Source: Candidatus Woesearchaeota archaeon (GTDB lineage: Archaea; Nanobdellota; Nanobdellia; Woesearchaeales; GCA-023898365). Taken from it: a stretch of 64,000 bases of DNA. This document shows, in pieces, positions 35,372 through 43,659 of this stretch. Position 1 is the stretch's first letter; each line of letters opens with the position of its first letter. The stretch spans positions 1,054,001 to 1,118,000 of the forward strand of contig CP060219.1 of NCBI GenBank assembly GCA_023898365.1, given 5' to 3'. Below the pieces are notes generated by a model. The model was not told where the DNA came from and ran no database searches. It was given only the letters and a program-made list of their open reading frames with translations. Made by a program: the position numbers and the translations under genes.

Positions 35372-36586
35372 TTATTTATTTATCAAAGAAGGTTTTGGTA
35401 ACCGTATGCGAACATCTTTTATAGAAAATGCAACAAAGAGCATGACAATCATTTCTACAAAGACCAAAAGAAAAACAAATCGATACGGAAAGAAAAGCAA
35501 CACAATTGCAGCAAGTAATTTGCTCGACATAGAAAAAATATCTCTAAAAGAAAGATACGTTCCATAATACGCTTCGACTTCAGATTCTTTTGCTATGGTA
35601 AAAAAATAGGATTCTCTCGTTCCTTCTAAAAATGATGCTCCGAATGCTGCAAAGAACAAGAACAGAAGCATAAGAAATATGGATTTCCCGCCAAACAAAA
35701 ACGCCATAAGAGTAAACAAAGCTAAAATGGTAAAACCGCTAATAAAGAATCGTTTGTATCCATGTCTATCAACTAATTTGCCAATCGTGTATTCGAGGGA
35801 AACAAGTGGAATGACCACAGCAAATAAAAACATGCCAATCCATTGCTCGCCAAGTCCTTCTCGAATAATAAACAAAGGAACATACGCATAAATTATTGCC
35901 CAAAACATGTTAGTTCCCCCGCTCAAAAAATATGCTTTGCGAAAAGGTTTTTTTCCAAAAAACATTTTTAATTTTTGAATTGAGCGAGCTTCGATGAAAT
36001 GCTTTCTTAAATGATCTTTAGGAAAGGAAAACAATCGAACAAGAAGAGCGGCAAGAACAAAGAATATAGAAATAAGAAAAAAAACACTGCGCACCCCATA
36101 TCGCGCTGCAAAAAATCCTGCAATGAGTGGTGCAATCATCCAACCCACATTCAAGAGCGCATAGAGCAATCCTTCTTGCGTTCCCAATTCTGAGTGCTTA
36201 ATTGATCGTCGAAACAATATACCGAATGTTGTCTGTCGCAACACATTTGCCGCGACCATGAGTATGATAAGAAGCAAAAGAAGCCAGACAGACGAAATGA
36301 ACGTATAAGAAATCATAATCAGAGACAACGCGAGAAGACTCCCGATAAAGAATTGACGCTTTGAATATTTATCGACAAAATTTGCAATTGAAAAAAAACA
36401 CAAAACTGAAAGTAAGCTCATAGCACTACTCACAAACCCAACATAAGAAATGTTATGTAAGAATGAATCAAGATACACGCTCCACACCGTATCTACCGCA
36501 GCTAGTGCCAAAGTCGAAAACAAACCAACAATGACAAGGCGATGCGAAACACTGCGCACAGGCCTGCGATGTAAGATGTGATGCAT
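35372..36586 (-). CDS. MFS transporter
   Basis: The 404-residue protein has twelve hydrophobic helices and the MFS loop 2-3 pattern (FVDKYSKRQFF) with its repeat in the second half (KLVDRHGYKRFF). These are the marks of a drug or sugar transporter in the major facilitator family. The substrate cannot be told. TATTTAAATAC is about 25 nt upstream of the ATG. It converges with the Dph2-like gene with no gap and shares a 101-nt promoter space with the helicase gene. Confidence 0.85.
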   Translation of the reverse strand: MHHILHRRPVRSVSHRLVIVGLFSTLALAAVDTVWSVYLDSFLHNISYVGFVSSAMSLLSVLCFFSIANFVDKYSKRQFFIGSLLALSLIMISYTFISSVWLLLLLIILMVAANVLRQTTFGILFRRSIKHSELGTQEGLLYALLNVGWMIAPLIAGFFAARYGVRSVFFLISIFFVLAALLVRLFSFPKDHLRKHFIEARSIQKLKMFFGKKPFRKAYFLSGGTNMFWAIIYAYVPLFIIREGLGEQWIGMFLFAVVIPLVSLEYTIGKLVDRHGYKRFFISGFTILALFTLMAFLFGGKSIFLMLLFLFFAAFGASFLEGTRESYFFTIAKESEVEAYYGTYLSFRDIFSMSSKLLAAIVLLFFPYRFVFLLVFVEMIVMLFVAFSIKDVRIRLPKPSLINK

Positions 36587-36687
36587 ACCTTTTTTGTATC
36601 AGAAGTATTTAAATACTTATCGAAGAAGGCGAAGTTGAAAATTCATTCTTCCAATGGACATATAAATCCTGCAAGATTACTGCCCGT

Positions 36688-38319
36688 ATGGATCTTTGGC
36701 CCTGGCAAGAAGATGCGCTTGCAGCGCTTGCAAAAACAGACTATAATGGTGTCTTAAAAGTTGCAAGTGGAAAAGGAAAAACGGTGCTCGCGCTCGCAGT
36801 TATTGAAAAAATACTTTCTGAACATCAAGGAAGTAAAGCGCTTGTCGTTGTCCCCACCATCAACCTCATGCATCAATGGGCTGAAGAAATAAACAAATTC
36901 ATTCCGCAGAGAACGCATTCGTTTTACTTTGGCGAAGAAAAAAACGAGTCAGGAGATGTTGTTATTGCAGTTATTAATTCAGCAACAAGCCATTCATTTG
37001 TCTCAACGTTTCGTATGAAAGTGCTTGATGAAATCCATCACTACGGAGCAGAATTGTATCAAGGCATTTTTTCTGTTCCTACTATGCACACGATTGGTCT
37101 TTCTGCAACGCCAGAGCGAGACGATGAAGGAGACTTAGCCATTAGATACGGAGCGGGAAAAATAGTTTTCGAACTTGAAAACTTAGCAGAACTTCAAGAA
37201 CGATTTACTCTCTTTACCGTTCGCGTTCCACTTACTATTTCAGAATATCAACGTTATGTTGATCTTCGAGGACAATACAAGAAATTACTGGTTATTGGCA
37301 ACCTCCAATCAAGAAGTGTTGAGCGAGCAGCAAAGCGCGGGAGCAAGTACGCGCTTGCTATCTTAAAGATTTGGTCGCAGATGACGCACATCCGCCATGT
37401 TGCAACAAACAAGCTTCCTTGTATAAAAGCAATCATGCAAGATGAACAAGATAAGAAGATCATTATTTTTTCTGAAAGTATTGAGTTTTCAGAAAAGGTT
37501 GGTTCTGAAACAGGAGCAATCGTTGTACATAGCAAATTAAGTAAGAAAGAAGTACTCAAACGACTTGAACAATTTCGAGCCTTAGAAAAAGGCGTTCTCG
37601 TTGCGCCGCGACTCATCGACGAAGGGTATGATGTGCCTGATGCGAACGTTGCCATTATTGCAAGCTTCTCAAGATCAAGCAGACAAATGATTCAGCGAGA
37701 CGGACGATTACTTCGCAAAAAAGATTTTGTGCGCAGATACACGTTAGTTCTTGACTTAATAGAAGAAGAAAAATACTTTACCATTCTGCGCAAAACAAAC
37801 ACAGCAGACATTGCAAAAGAAGGGGCATGGCTTCGCTTCGAAGGACAATTCCTTGAAGATGTTGCGTGCAAAGAACAGTTCAACGAATTCTTAGAAGACG
37901 ATGAACATTATGAAGCATGGGTAATGCAACGACTTGACTATTATCATAACACGCAACAAATGAGTGCAGACTTTTACGATCGCCATAAACCAACCATCTT
38001 AAGATTGGTACAAGACAATCCCGCGCGGTACCCTTCCTTACAAGAAAAACGCACAAACAAAAAAGTACGCATAGCAAACGATTTTTCCGAAGCAAAAGAA
38101 CGAGAACTCAAAGAACAATTACGAAGCATCACCGCACGCGTACTTATGCCCGACGAAATATTTACCACGTTAATGCGCTGCATTGAAGGAGAACCATTTG
38201 AACTCGACCATGACGTGAATACCTACATACAAACCATCGCTGAGAGCAAACACCACATCTGGCCAGAAGAACTCCACCGATTTCTCAAACTCATTGCAAA
38301 AGAAATAAAGAAGTTCTAA
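36688..38319 (+). CDS. XPB/Rad25-like SF2 helicase
   Basis: The protein has 543 residues of DNA helicase superfamily 2: Walker A ASGKGKT (about 26-32), DEIHH (motif II), LSATPER (motif III) and QRDGRLLR (motif VI). The order and the short N-terminus match archaeal XPB-like helicases, which act in repair or transcription. A C-terminal extension of about 150 residues is unassigned. CATATAAATCC (36657-36667) is 27 nt before the ATG. No Bax1 nuclease gene, the usual archaeal partner, lies next to it. Confidence 0.85.
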   Translation: MDLWPWQEDALAALAKTDYNGVLKVASGKGKTVLALAVIEKILSEHQGSKALVVVPTINLMHQWAEEINKFIPQRTHSFYFGEEKNESGDVVIAVINSATSHSFVSTFRMKVLDEIHHYGAELYQGIFSVPTMHTIGLSATPERDDEGDLAIRYGAGKIVFELENLAELQERFTLFTVRVPLTISEYQRYVDLRGQYKKLLVIGNLQSRSVERAAKRGSKYALAILKIWSQMTHIRHVATNKLPCIKAIMQDEQDKKIIIFSESIEFSEKVGSETGAIVVHSKLSKKEVLKRLEQFRALEKGVLVAPRLIDEGYDVPDANVAIIASFSRSSRQMIQRDGRLLRKKDFVRRYTLVLDLIEEEKYFTILRKTNTADIAKEGAWLRFEGQFLEDVACKEQFNEFLEDDEHYEAWVMQRLDYYHNTQQMSADFYDRHKPTILRLVQDNPARYPSLQEKRTNKKVRIANDFSEAKERELKEQLRSITARVLMPDEIFTTLMRCIEGEPFELDHDVNTYIQTIAESKHHIWPEELHRFLKLIAKEIKKF

Positions 38320-39827
38320 GCTTCGTAAAGAACACGTTTTTGTTCTTTTTTTTCTTTGTACGTGTAGGGGACATGAATTTTGTTTTTTTTCAGATCCATT
38401 CCTGTGTAGTACATGCATGTTGAGTCAGTCATTGGCGTTGGGATGAACACTTGCACATCATGTGCGTTTTTTAGCCCCTTCATTGCTTGGTGTAATTCCT
38501 TTGCTTCTTTCATTGTTGATCCAGGATGCGCAGTGATAAAATAATAGGAAAGTTCTTTATTCGTGTTGAGACTTTCAAAGAAGTTGATGAAGTTTTGTAA
38601 GTTGCCTTCATCTTTTTGCATGAGTTGTAAGACGTTTTTATTGACATGCTCTGGAGCAATACGCAACGTGTCATAAATATGGCCTCCTGCAACCAGTTCT
38701 TTGACATATTCCTCACTTGCTAAATCATAGCGAATGCCGCTACGAATGTAAATGTGCTTAACTCCTTTAATCGCGCGGAGCTTTCGTAAGAGCGAAATGA
38801 GTCGCTTGTTTGATCGATCGAGGACTGAGCAACCTTGCAAGCACGCTCTGGTGCATTTGCCGCAATCCATACCGTACATGTTCGCACTTGGCCCGCCAAG
38901 ATCATCAACGTTGCCTTTGAAATGAGGAAGCGTTGTCATTGCTGTTATCTCTCGGATGATTGACTCTTCAGACCGGCTTACAATTTTATCTCCTTGAATT
39001 AAGGGGAGTGCACAGAAACTGCATTCGCCAAGACAACCTCTATGCGTAACCACCGAAAACTCAAAGCCACGCAACGTCTTAGGTACTTTTCTCGTAAAGG
39101 GTAATTCGTAGTATTCGTCTAAATCTTGCGAGGTGTATTTTGGCGAGACATATTGGATGACGTACCTGGTATCTACTTTCTGCGCCAACGTTTTGATGTT
39201 CGTTAATCCATTTTGTAAATCTACAAAAGCCTCCTTTGAAGCAACGACTTCTTCATAAGAGGGAAGCACCGTTGCAGCATCAGGCAGTTCTTTTGTTAAG
39301 ATGCACGTTCCTTTGATATCAAAAAGATCTTTTCCTTCCTTGATCCGTTGCGCGATTTCAAGAATAGGTTTTTCCCCGTTGCCATAGACCATGATATCAG
39401 CTCGCGTATCAACAAGAATGGGTTTTCTTAGTTTATTTTGCCAATAATCATAATGCGCAAAGCGTCTGAGTGTTGCTTCAGTACCCCCTAGGACCAAAGG
39501 AACACCCTTGAAATGTTCTTTGAGCCAATTGCAATACACAATAAGCGCACGATCCATGACCTTTTCATCGTACTCAGCGAACTCATCTTCATCCCTGCGT
39601 TTTTTTAATGGTGTGTAGTTTCGTACCATCGAATCAATAGCACCTGACGAGACGCCAAAGAACAGTTTCGGAGCGCCAAGCTTCGTTACGTCCTTTGCGC
39701 TTGTTGGTTGTTCGATAACTCCAACAGAGTAGCCATACTTTTCTAAAAGTCTTTTAAGAAGACCAACTCCTGAGAGTGGGTGATCGAAGAAGAGCTCCCC
39801 AATAACAAAGACAACATCGTACTGCAT
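38316..39827 (-). CDS. YgiQ-family radical SAM protein
   Basis: The protein has 503 residues. The radical SAM cluster motif is RGCLGECSFC (Cys in CxxxCxxC) near residue 265, and a second CGKC...CLQGC cluster follows near 315, as in the UPF0313/YgiQ family. The N-terminal half has a Rossmann-like start (VVFVIGELFFDHPLSG). The reaction of the family is not known. The end overlaps the helicase end by 4 nt. A TATA lies about 25 nt upstream of the ATG. Confidence 0.85.
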   Translation of the reverse strand: MQYDVVFVIGELFFDHPLSGVGLLKRLLEKYGYSVGVIEQPTSAKDVTKLGAPKLFFGVSSGAIDSMVRNYTPLKKRRDEDEFAEYDEKVMDRALIVYCNWLKEHFKGVPLVLGGTEATLRRFAHYDYWQNKLRKPILVDTRADIMVYGNGEKPILEIAQRIKEGKDLFDIKGTCILTKELPDAATVLPSYEEVVASKEAFVDLQNGLTNIKTLAQKVDTRYVIQYVSPKYTSQDLDEYYELPFTRKVPKTLRGFEFSVVTHRGCLGECSFCALPLIQGDKIVSRSEESIIREITAMTTLPHFKGNVDDLGGPSANMYGMDCGKCTRACLQGCSVLDRSNKRLISLLRKLRAIKGVKHIYIRSGIRYDLASEEYVKELVAGGHIYDTLRIAPEHVNKNVLQLMQKDEGNLQNFINFFESLNTNKELSYYFITAHPGSTMKEAKELHQAMKGLKNAHDVQVFIPTPMTDSTCMYYTGMDLKKNKIHVPYTYKEKKEQKRVLYEA

Positions 39828-39889
39828 ACAAATAGAAGCGAAGAGTTGTTTTTAAAAGATGTGATTGATACAACCGCAAAGATCAAGAA

Positions 39890-40537
39890 TCAATCACCAA
39901 AATCATGCTCTTCCATTTCTAAGAGTTTAACAAACTCAATGCCGTGCTTTGGTAAGACCACACTTGGCACTTTATGGTTTGCGCCGATGCGATCAGGACG
40001 CAGCCTGCCATCATGCACGGGAAAGCAAACCTTTGGTTTTTGCGCTAAGGCATACTCGATTGCTTCTGAGATTTTCATCCACGGGCCTTCAACTGGCAAG
40101 GCGAGCAAGGGAACTGGTTTGTCTATTACCGTGAACGCATCCCCCGGATAGAATAAATAGTTATCAATGAAATACCCCGTATTTTCTACTTGCCCGATTT
40201 CTTTGTAGATTTCCTCGTGTTGTGTGCCAAATGCTTCAAACAAGAGTTCATTAAAAACTTCTGAGTTACCATCAGTTAATATTTTGAAGTCAACCTTCAT
40301 TTCTGAGAGAATTATTCCAACACCGTTGTTTGTTACAATGATCGCGTTCGGATTGTTCTTCTTGACCAACTCTAATGAGGAAGTGTGTAAATGATCACCA
40401 TGCTCATGTGTTATGAGAATAATATCGACATCTTTGACATCTTCGTAACCTTCTGCATACGCACCTGGATCAGTTAAGATTCTCTTACCCTTATGATCAA
40501 TCTGCATACAACAATGTCCAAGTTTTTTGATTTTCAT
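39890..40537 (-). CDS. Metallo-beta-lactamase fold hydrolase (UlaG-like)
   Basis: From the ATG at 40537 it has 215 residues; a TATA (AACTTTATATAATTC, 40556-40570) is about 25 nt upstream, so the four extra N-terminal codons are not used. LGHCCMQI is the UlaG-type start, and THEHGDHLH is the zinc motif HxHxDH. FYPGDAF and PVHDGRL supply the other ligands. The substrate is unknown. The promoter lies inside the end of the kinase gene. Confidence 0.8.
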   Translation of the reverse strand: MKIKKLGHCCMQIDHKGKRILTDPGAYAEGYEDVKDVDIILITHEHGDHLHTSSLELVKKNNPNAIIVTNNGVGIILSEMKVDFKILTDGNSEVFNELLFEAFGTQHEEIYKEIGQVENTGYFIDNYLFYPGDAFTVIDKPVPLLALPVEGPWMKISEAIEYALAQKPKVCFPVHDGRLRPDRIGANHKVPSVVLPKHGIEFVKLLEMEEHDFGD

Positions 40538-40558
40538 AGGATTGGTCAAAGGTAAGAA

Positions 40559-41107
40559 TTATATAAAGTTTTCTTTGATTTCTGCAAGTATTTCTTCAGG
40601 AGTTTTATGTTCAACAAACAGAACATGTTCTGAAAAGTCATATAATGCATCAAATGCTTTTAGGTAATCTTCTCTAACTTTTTGGAGTAAGAAGTTCTTA
40701 TCAAGATGAAGAAAATGTTTTCTTTGTTGTTCTCGCTCAAACAAAAAAGAGACTGATTGTTCAACATCTTTGAAAGGAAATAACATAATAACTGTTGAAA
40801 AAGACTTGATTACTTCTTTAATTATTTCATTGTTTTTATCAAACGCCGAACTAATAGCGCCACCAGTCAGATCAAAAACTGCATTTTCTTGCTCGTAAGC
40901 TTTCTTGATAACTGCGACTGATGTGTCAGAGACAAGTTTTCTGTGTTCTTTAGACATGATCAGTTTCATCCCGCCATGCGGCTCCAAGGCTTCTTTCATG
41001 AGTTCATCAAACTCCACATATGTTTTATCTAGTTCCGCGCTGAGAAGCTTAGCAATAGTGCTCTTACCAACGGACCTTGGACCTATGATCGTCACATTAG
41101 CTTTCAT
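40559..41107 (-). CDS. P-loop kinase, shikimate-kinase-like
   Basis: From the ATG at 41107 (overlapping the GNAT stop by 4 nt) it has 182 residues. Walker A is GPRSVGKST. VEFDEL matches the shikimate-kinase substrate-binding Asp, and FDLTGGAI the GG loop. No aromatic-pathway gene is nearby and the C-terminal lid differs, so shikimate may not be the substrate. It is translated together with the acetyltransferase gene. Confidence 0.65.
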   Translation of the reverse strand: MKANVTIIGPRSVGKSTIAKLLSAELDKTYVEFDELMKEALEPHGGMKLIMSKEHRKLVSDTSVAVIKKAYEQENAVFDLTGGAISSAFDKNNEIIKEVIKSFSTVIMLFPFKDVEQSVSFLFEREQQRKHFLHLDKNFLLQKVREDYLKAFDALYDFSEHVLFVEHKTPEEILAEIKENFI

Positions 41108-41697
41108 TTGATCAATTTGCACAAGGGTTTCTTTTCAGTTATGAGCCATTCATCCCTGAGCAAACCCCAATTATACTCATCCAACCACATCTTCTTTTTT
41201 TTATCAAAGTTCTTTTTCCTAGCCACTCCTTCGATTTTGAAGTGTAATTTGTAAAGAACTTTTTGAGAAGCAAAATTGTCAGGATCAGTATCTGCTGTAA
41301 TCTTAGGCACGTTAATCTTTCTAAAAAGATAATCTACTAAGGCTTTTGCACTTTCAGTAGCATACCCCTTACCCCAGTGTCTTTCTGCAAAACCATAGCA
41401 AAGCTCGCCATAGTAAAACCTATACCAATCAAGATGGCAGAATTCTAAGTCCCCAACTAGTTCATCCGTTTCCTTTAGAAAAACCGCCAAGTAATACCCA
41501 TCAGTAGACGATAGAATGTTAGATTTTAGAAAAGCTCTAGCCTTAACTTCAGTATTGATAAGAATATTTTTCTTTTTGTCAACCCAACCTCTTGTCGACA
41601 CAGCTTTTGCATCTCGCAGAGTGAACGGTCGCAACATAAGTCTCTTTGTTTCTAGCGTTGGAGCTTTCATAATTAGTTGTTTATCAGGAAGTGCCAT
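41104..41697 (-). CDS. GNAT family N-acetyltransferase (RimJ/RimL-like)
   Basis: The protein has 197 residues. RLMLRPFTLRDA is the typical start of RimJ/RimL-type acetyltransferases, and RHWGKGYATES is the acetyl-CoA-binding loop. SQKVLYKLHFKIEGV ends the core. The substrate is unknown. GTTTATAAATTTC (41718-41730) is 27 nt upstream of the ATG, so the mRNA is leaderless. It heads a run with the kinase gene. Confidence 0.82.
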   Translation of the reverse strand: MALPDKQLIMKAPTLETKRLMLRPFTLRDAKAVSTRGWVDKKKNILINTEVKARAFLKSNILSSTDGYYLAVFLKETDELVGDLEFCHLDWYRFYYGELCYGFAERHWGKGYATESAKALVDYLFRKINVPKITADTDPDNFASQKVLYKLHFKIEGVARKKNFDKKKKMWLDEYNWGLLRDEWLITEKKPLCKLIK

Positions 41698-41763
41698 TCT
41701 ACAAACTATGAATTAGAAATTTATAAACTTGTCGAGTTAAGTACATCAAAAAAAGAAAACGTG

Positions 41764-42264
41764 CTAAGACAGACGTAATATCTTTTTATATATCTCAAAA
41801 CTACTCATTTCATGTTTTGAAGTTGAGCTCTGTGATCGGTCATGTTTTGCTTGCAAGATTTCTAACTGTTTCTCAGGAGTTATGTCGACATTCTCCAGAC
41901 AATCTGGTTTTTCATCTGAAAGGAACCAGATTTCGATTTCCCACTTTACGCCTTCAATTTCCTTTCGCAAACAAATGATATAACCTGAAGGCCTGTTAGG
42001 TCTAGGATGATCAACAAAGTCACCATATTCATACTTCTGGAAATTCTTCTCTTGAAGCAACAACTCCAACGCTTGCAAAGAAGATTCACGAGGAGTGTCT
42101 GTTCGTACAAAGAGATCGATATCAGGATCATACATTAAATCATGTTTGTAAGATCCACAAACAGAAACGTTCCCTACTTGATTTAAGATAGCAAGAGCTT
42201 TACTGTCTTCAAGTAAAAATTTTGCTTGAGATCGCATCTTCTGTGCATGCGCTAACAAATCCAT
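41764..42264 (-). CDS. Nucleotidyltransferase-fold protein
   Basis: The protein has 166 residues. GSYKHDLMYDPDIDLFV (about 37-53) is the GS...DxD pattern of the DNA polymerase beta-like nucleotidyltransferase fold; the third acidic residue may be in WEIEIWF. The N-terminal helix is amphipathic. No antitoxin-like HEPN gene sits next to it. ATATATAAATAAC is 26 nt before the ATG. Confidence 0.7.
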   Translation of the reverse strand: MDLLAHAQKMRSQAKFLLEDSKALAILNQVGNVSVCGSYKHDLMYDPDIDLFVRTDTPRESSLQALELLLQEKNFQKYEYGDFVDHPRPNRPSGYIICLRKEIEGVKWEIEIWFLSDEKPDCLENVDITPEKQLEILQAKHDRSQSSTSKHEMSSFEIYKKILRLS

Positions 42265-42303
42265 GAGAAATAGACCCCTAGTGTTATTTATATATTTATG
42301 CTA

Positions 42304-42334
42304 GAACAATAAGCACCCTGGCGAAGAGTTGAAC
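42304..42334 (-). repeat. Partial copy of the tRNA-Thr 3' end
   Basis: GAACAATAAGC at 42304-42314 repeats 42437-42447 exactly, and GGCGAAGAGTTGAAC (42320-42334) follows at the same spacing as GGCGAGAGTTGAAC in the T arm of tRNA-Thr. The 5' T-stem strand is destroyed. It is a tRNA remnant about 133 nt downstream of the intact gene. Confidence 0.5.
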
Positions 42335-42423
42335 GTTTGTGAGCATGCGAACAAACCACGGAAAAGCATGAAATGCTTTGACTGTGTCGCGACCCGTCGC
42401 GAGTTGAGTGTCGACCGAGAACC

Positions 42424-42443
42424 ATTGTTCCGTTAGGAACAAT
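42424..42443. terminator. Hairpin just after tRNA-Thr
   Basis: ATTGTTCC (42424-42431) and GGAACAAT (42436-42443) form a perfect 8-bp stem with a GTTA loop, directly after the tRNA 3' end. It may be a processing or termination signal. Half of it is repeated in the remnant at 42304. Confidence 0.45.
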
Positions 42444-42444
42444 A

Positions 42445-42516
42445 AGCCTCCGGCGAGAGTTGAACTCGCGACCTCTACATTACCAATGTAGCGCTCTACC
42501 ACTGAGCCACGGAGGC
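42445..42516 (-). tRNA. tRNA-Thr(GGT)
   Basis: GCCTCCG pairs with CGGAGGC; discriminator T. The anticodon stem is CTACA/TGTAG with GGT in the loop, and the T arm is GCGAG-TTCAACT-CTCGC. It is 72 nt, intron-free, and has no encoded CCA. Confidence 0.95.
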
Positions 42517-42588
42517 ATGGGTAGAAGGATTAAATTTTCCTTTAAAAAAGTTTGTTTTAGAAGTTGGCAAGATCGATGCTTTCTTTGC

Positions 42589-42984
42589 TTATGTGCCGTT
42601 TCTGATGGTAAGCAATCTGCCAATGCCTATTGCTGTTATGGTAAGTGCGAGATAGCGAAATCCTATTTCTTTGAAATATGCGCTCACTGTCATTGGCGAC
42701 ATGGGTAAGAGAATGAGGAGATCAAGGACGATCATGATTGCAAACCAAGCAATACCGATGGTCCACCCTTCTGTGCAGTAGTCTTTTTTTATGTCTTTGA
42801 AATACCATACGAGAAGAATCATGCCTACAATTGTTCCAATAACGATCATGAGTGTTTTGAAGAAGAAGACGTCAATTCTGGGCACCCCATCTGGCGTGTA
42901 GAAGAAAAATGCTGCAAGAAATGGCACGAGCCAGGCAAGCACCCCCAGTCCAGTTATCTTCACCAGTTTATGCACGCAAATCAC
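42589..42984 (-). CDS. Small four-TM membrane protein
   Basis: The product has 131 residues with four hydrophobic helices. FFFYTPDG in the first loop, GIAWFAIMIVLDLLIL in the third helix, and FKEIGFRYLAL in the last look conserved, as in small hypothetical membrane proteins found widely in bacteria and archaea. I do not recognise a named family. It is a single gene 72 nt from tRNA-Thr. Confidence 0.6.
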   Translation of the reverse strand: MICVHKLVKITGLGVLAWLVPFLAAFFFYTPDGVPRIDVFFFKTLMIVIGTIVGMILLVWYFKDIKKDYCTEGWTIGIAWFAIMIVLDLLILLPMSPMTVSAYFKEIGFRYLALTITAIGIGRLLTIRNGT

Positions 42985-43084
42985 CCAGGTATTTCTGAGA
43001 TGACTGAGTTCATAAATCTTTCGGGAATTAATATGTCAATAAAACCAGTACATTTATAAATAACTTTTTTCAGAAAGAAGAGTG

Positions 43085-43453
43085 ATGTTAGAGGCGGGTT
43101 ATTTTAAGCAAATACTAGATCTAGCTAACGTGTTTATTTCTCTCTTTGTGCTTCTCTACGCATATTCCTTTCTTCAAAAAACAAATAATGTGCGTGACCG
43201 AAGACCTTGGGTGTGGCTAACCGTTGCCACCATGATTTTTTTCATTGCGCAAGTACTTCATGTCATGTTCCCCACACCTGATGAAGTTCTTATAAGTGTT
43301 AAGTTCTTTTTGCAAACAACGTTTATTGGCATGGTCCTCTTCGTGTTCATCTTTCAATATGATATGATCGTAAAGTCAGAGCTTATTCTTATCACAAAGA
43401 AAGCTACGCAGGAAGAAGAATTGCTTGAAAATATTAAACGAAGAATTCGTTAG
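43085..43453 (+). CDS. Membrane protein with C-terminal charged helix
   Basis: From the ATG at 43085 it has 122 residues. Three hydrophobic helices (about 12-28, 45-62 and 78-97) are followed by a charged coiled tail (TQEEELLENIKRR). CATTTATAAATAA (43051-43063) is 28 nt upstream, so the preceding in-frame GTG is not the start. The family is not recognised. Its last 4 nt overlap the zinc-ribbon gene on the other strand. Confidence 0.55.
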   Translation: MLEAGYFKQILDLANVFISLFVLLYAYSFLQKTNNVRDRRPWVWLTVATMIFFIAQVLHVMFPTPDEVLISVKFFLQTTFIGMVLFVFIFQYDMIVKSELILITKKATQEEELLENIKRRIR

Positions 43454-43620
43454 TGATCATCGCCGTTTTCTACAGGATAAAATATTTCGTAGCCACAAGA
43501 CCCACAATTACCAACAAGATAGTTTTCTTCTAAATGGAACGCGCGAGAAAGAGTTGCATTATGCTCTGTTTTGCATGACGGACAGATAACTGCTAGTTCT
43601 TCTTCTAATGTGTTATGCAC
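43450..43620 (-). CDS. Short zinc-ribbon protein (56 aa, GTG start)
   Basis: The product has 56 residues with ICPSCKTEHN and GNCGSCGYEIFYP, two CxxC knuckles about 25 apart, and an acidic end. It is read from GTG at 43620; a TTG one codon upstream is also possible and no ATG is in frame. A weak TATA lies about 35 nt upstream. Codons are consistent and the motif is clear, so I take it as real. Small single zinc ribbons often bind nucleic acid. Confidence 0.65.
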   Translation of the reverse strand: MHNTLEEELAVICPSCKTEHNATLSRAFHLEENYLVGNCGSCGYEIFYPVENGDDH

Positions 43621-43659
43621 CAACTTGTAAAAACCCCTTTTCCATCAATAACTGTTTTT

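Noticed and set aside
40559..41107. True shikimate kinase in an aromatic pathway
   Set aside because: No neighbouring aromatic biosynthesis genes and only the general fold motifs match.
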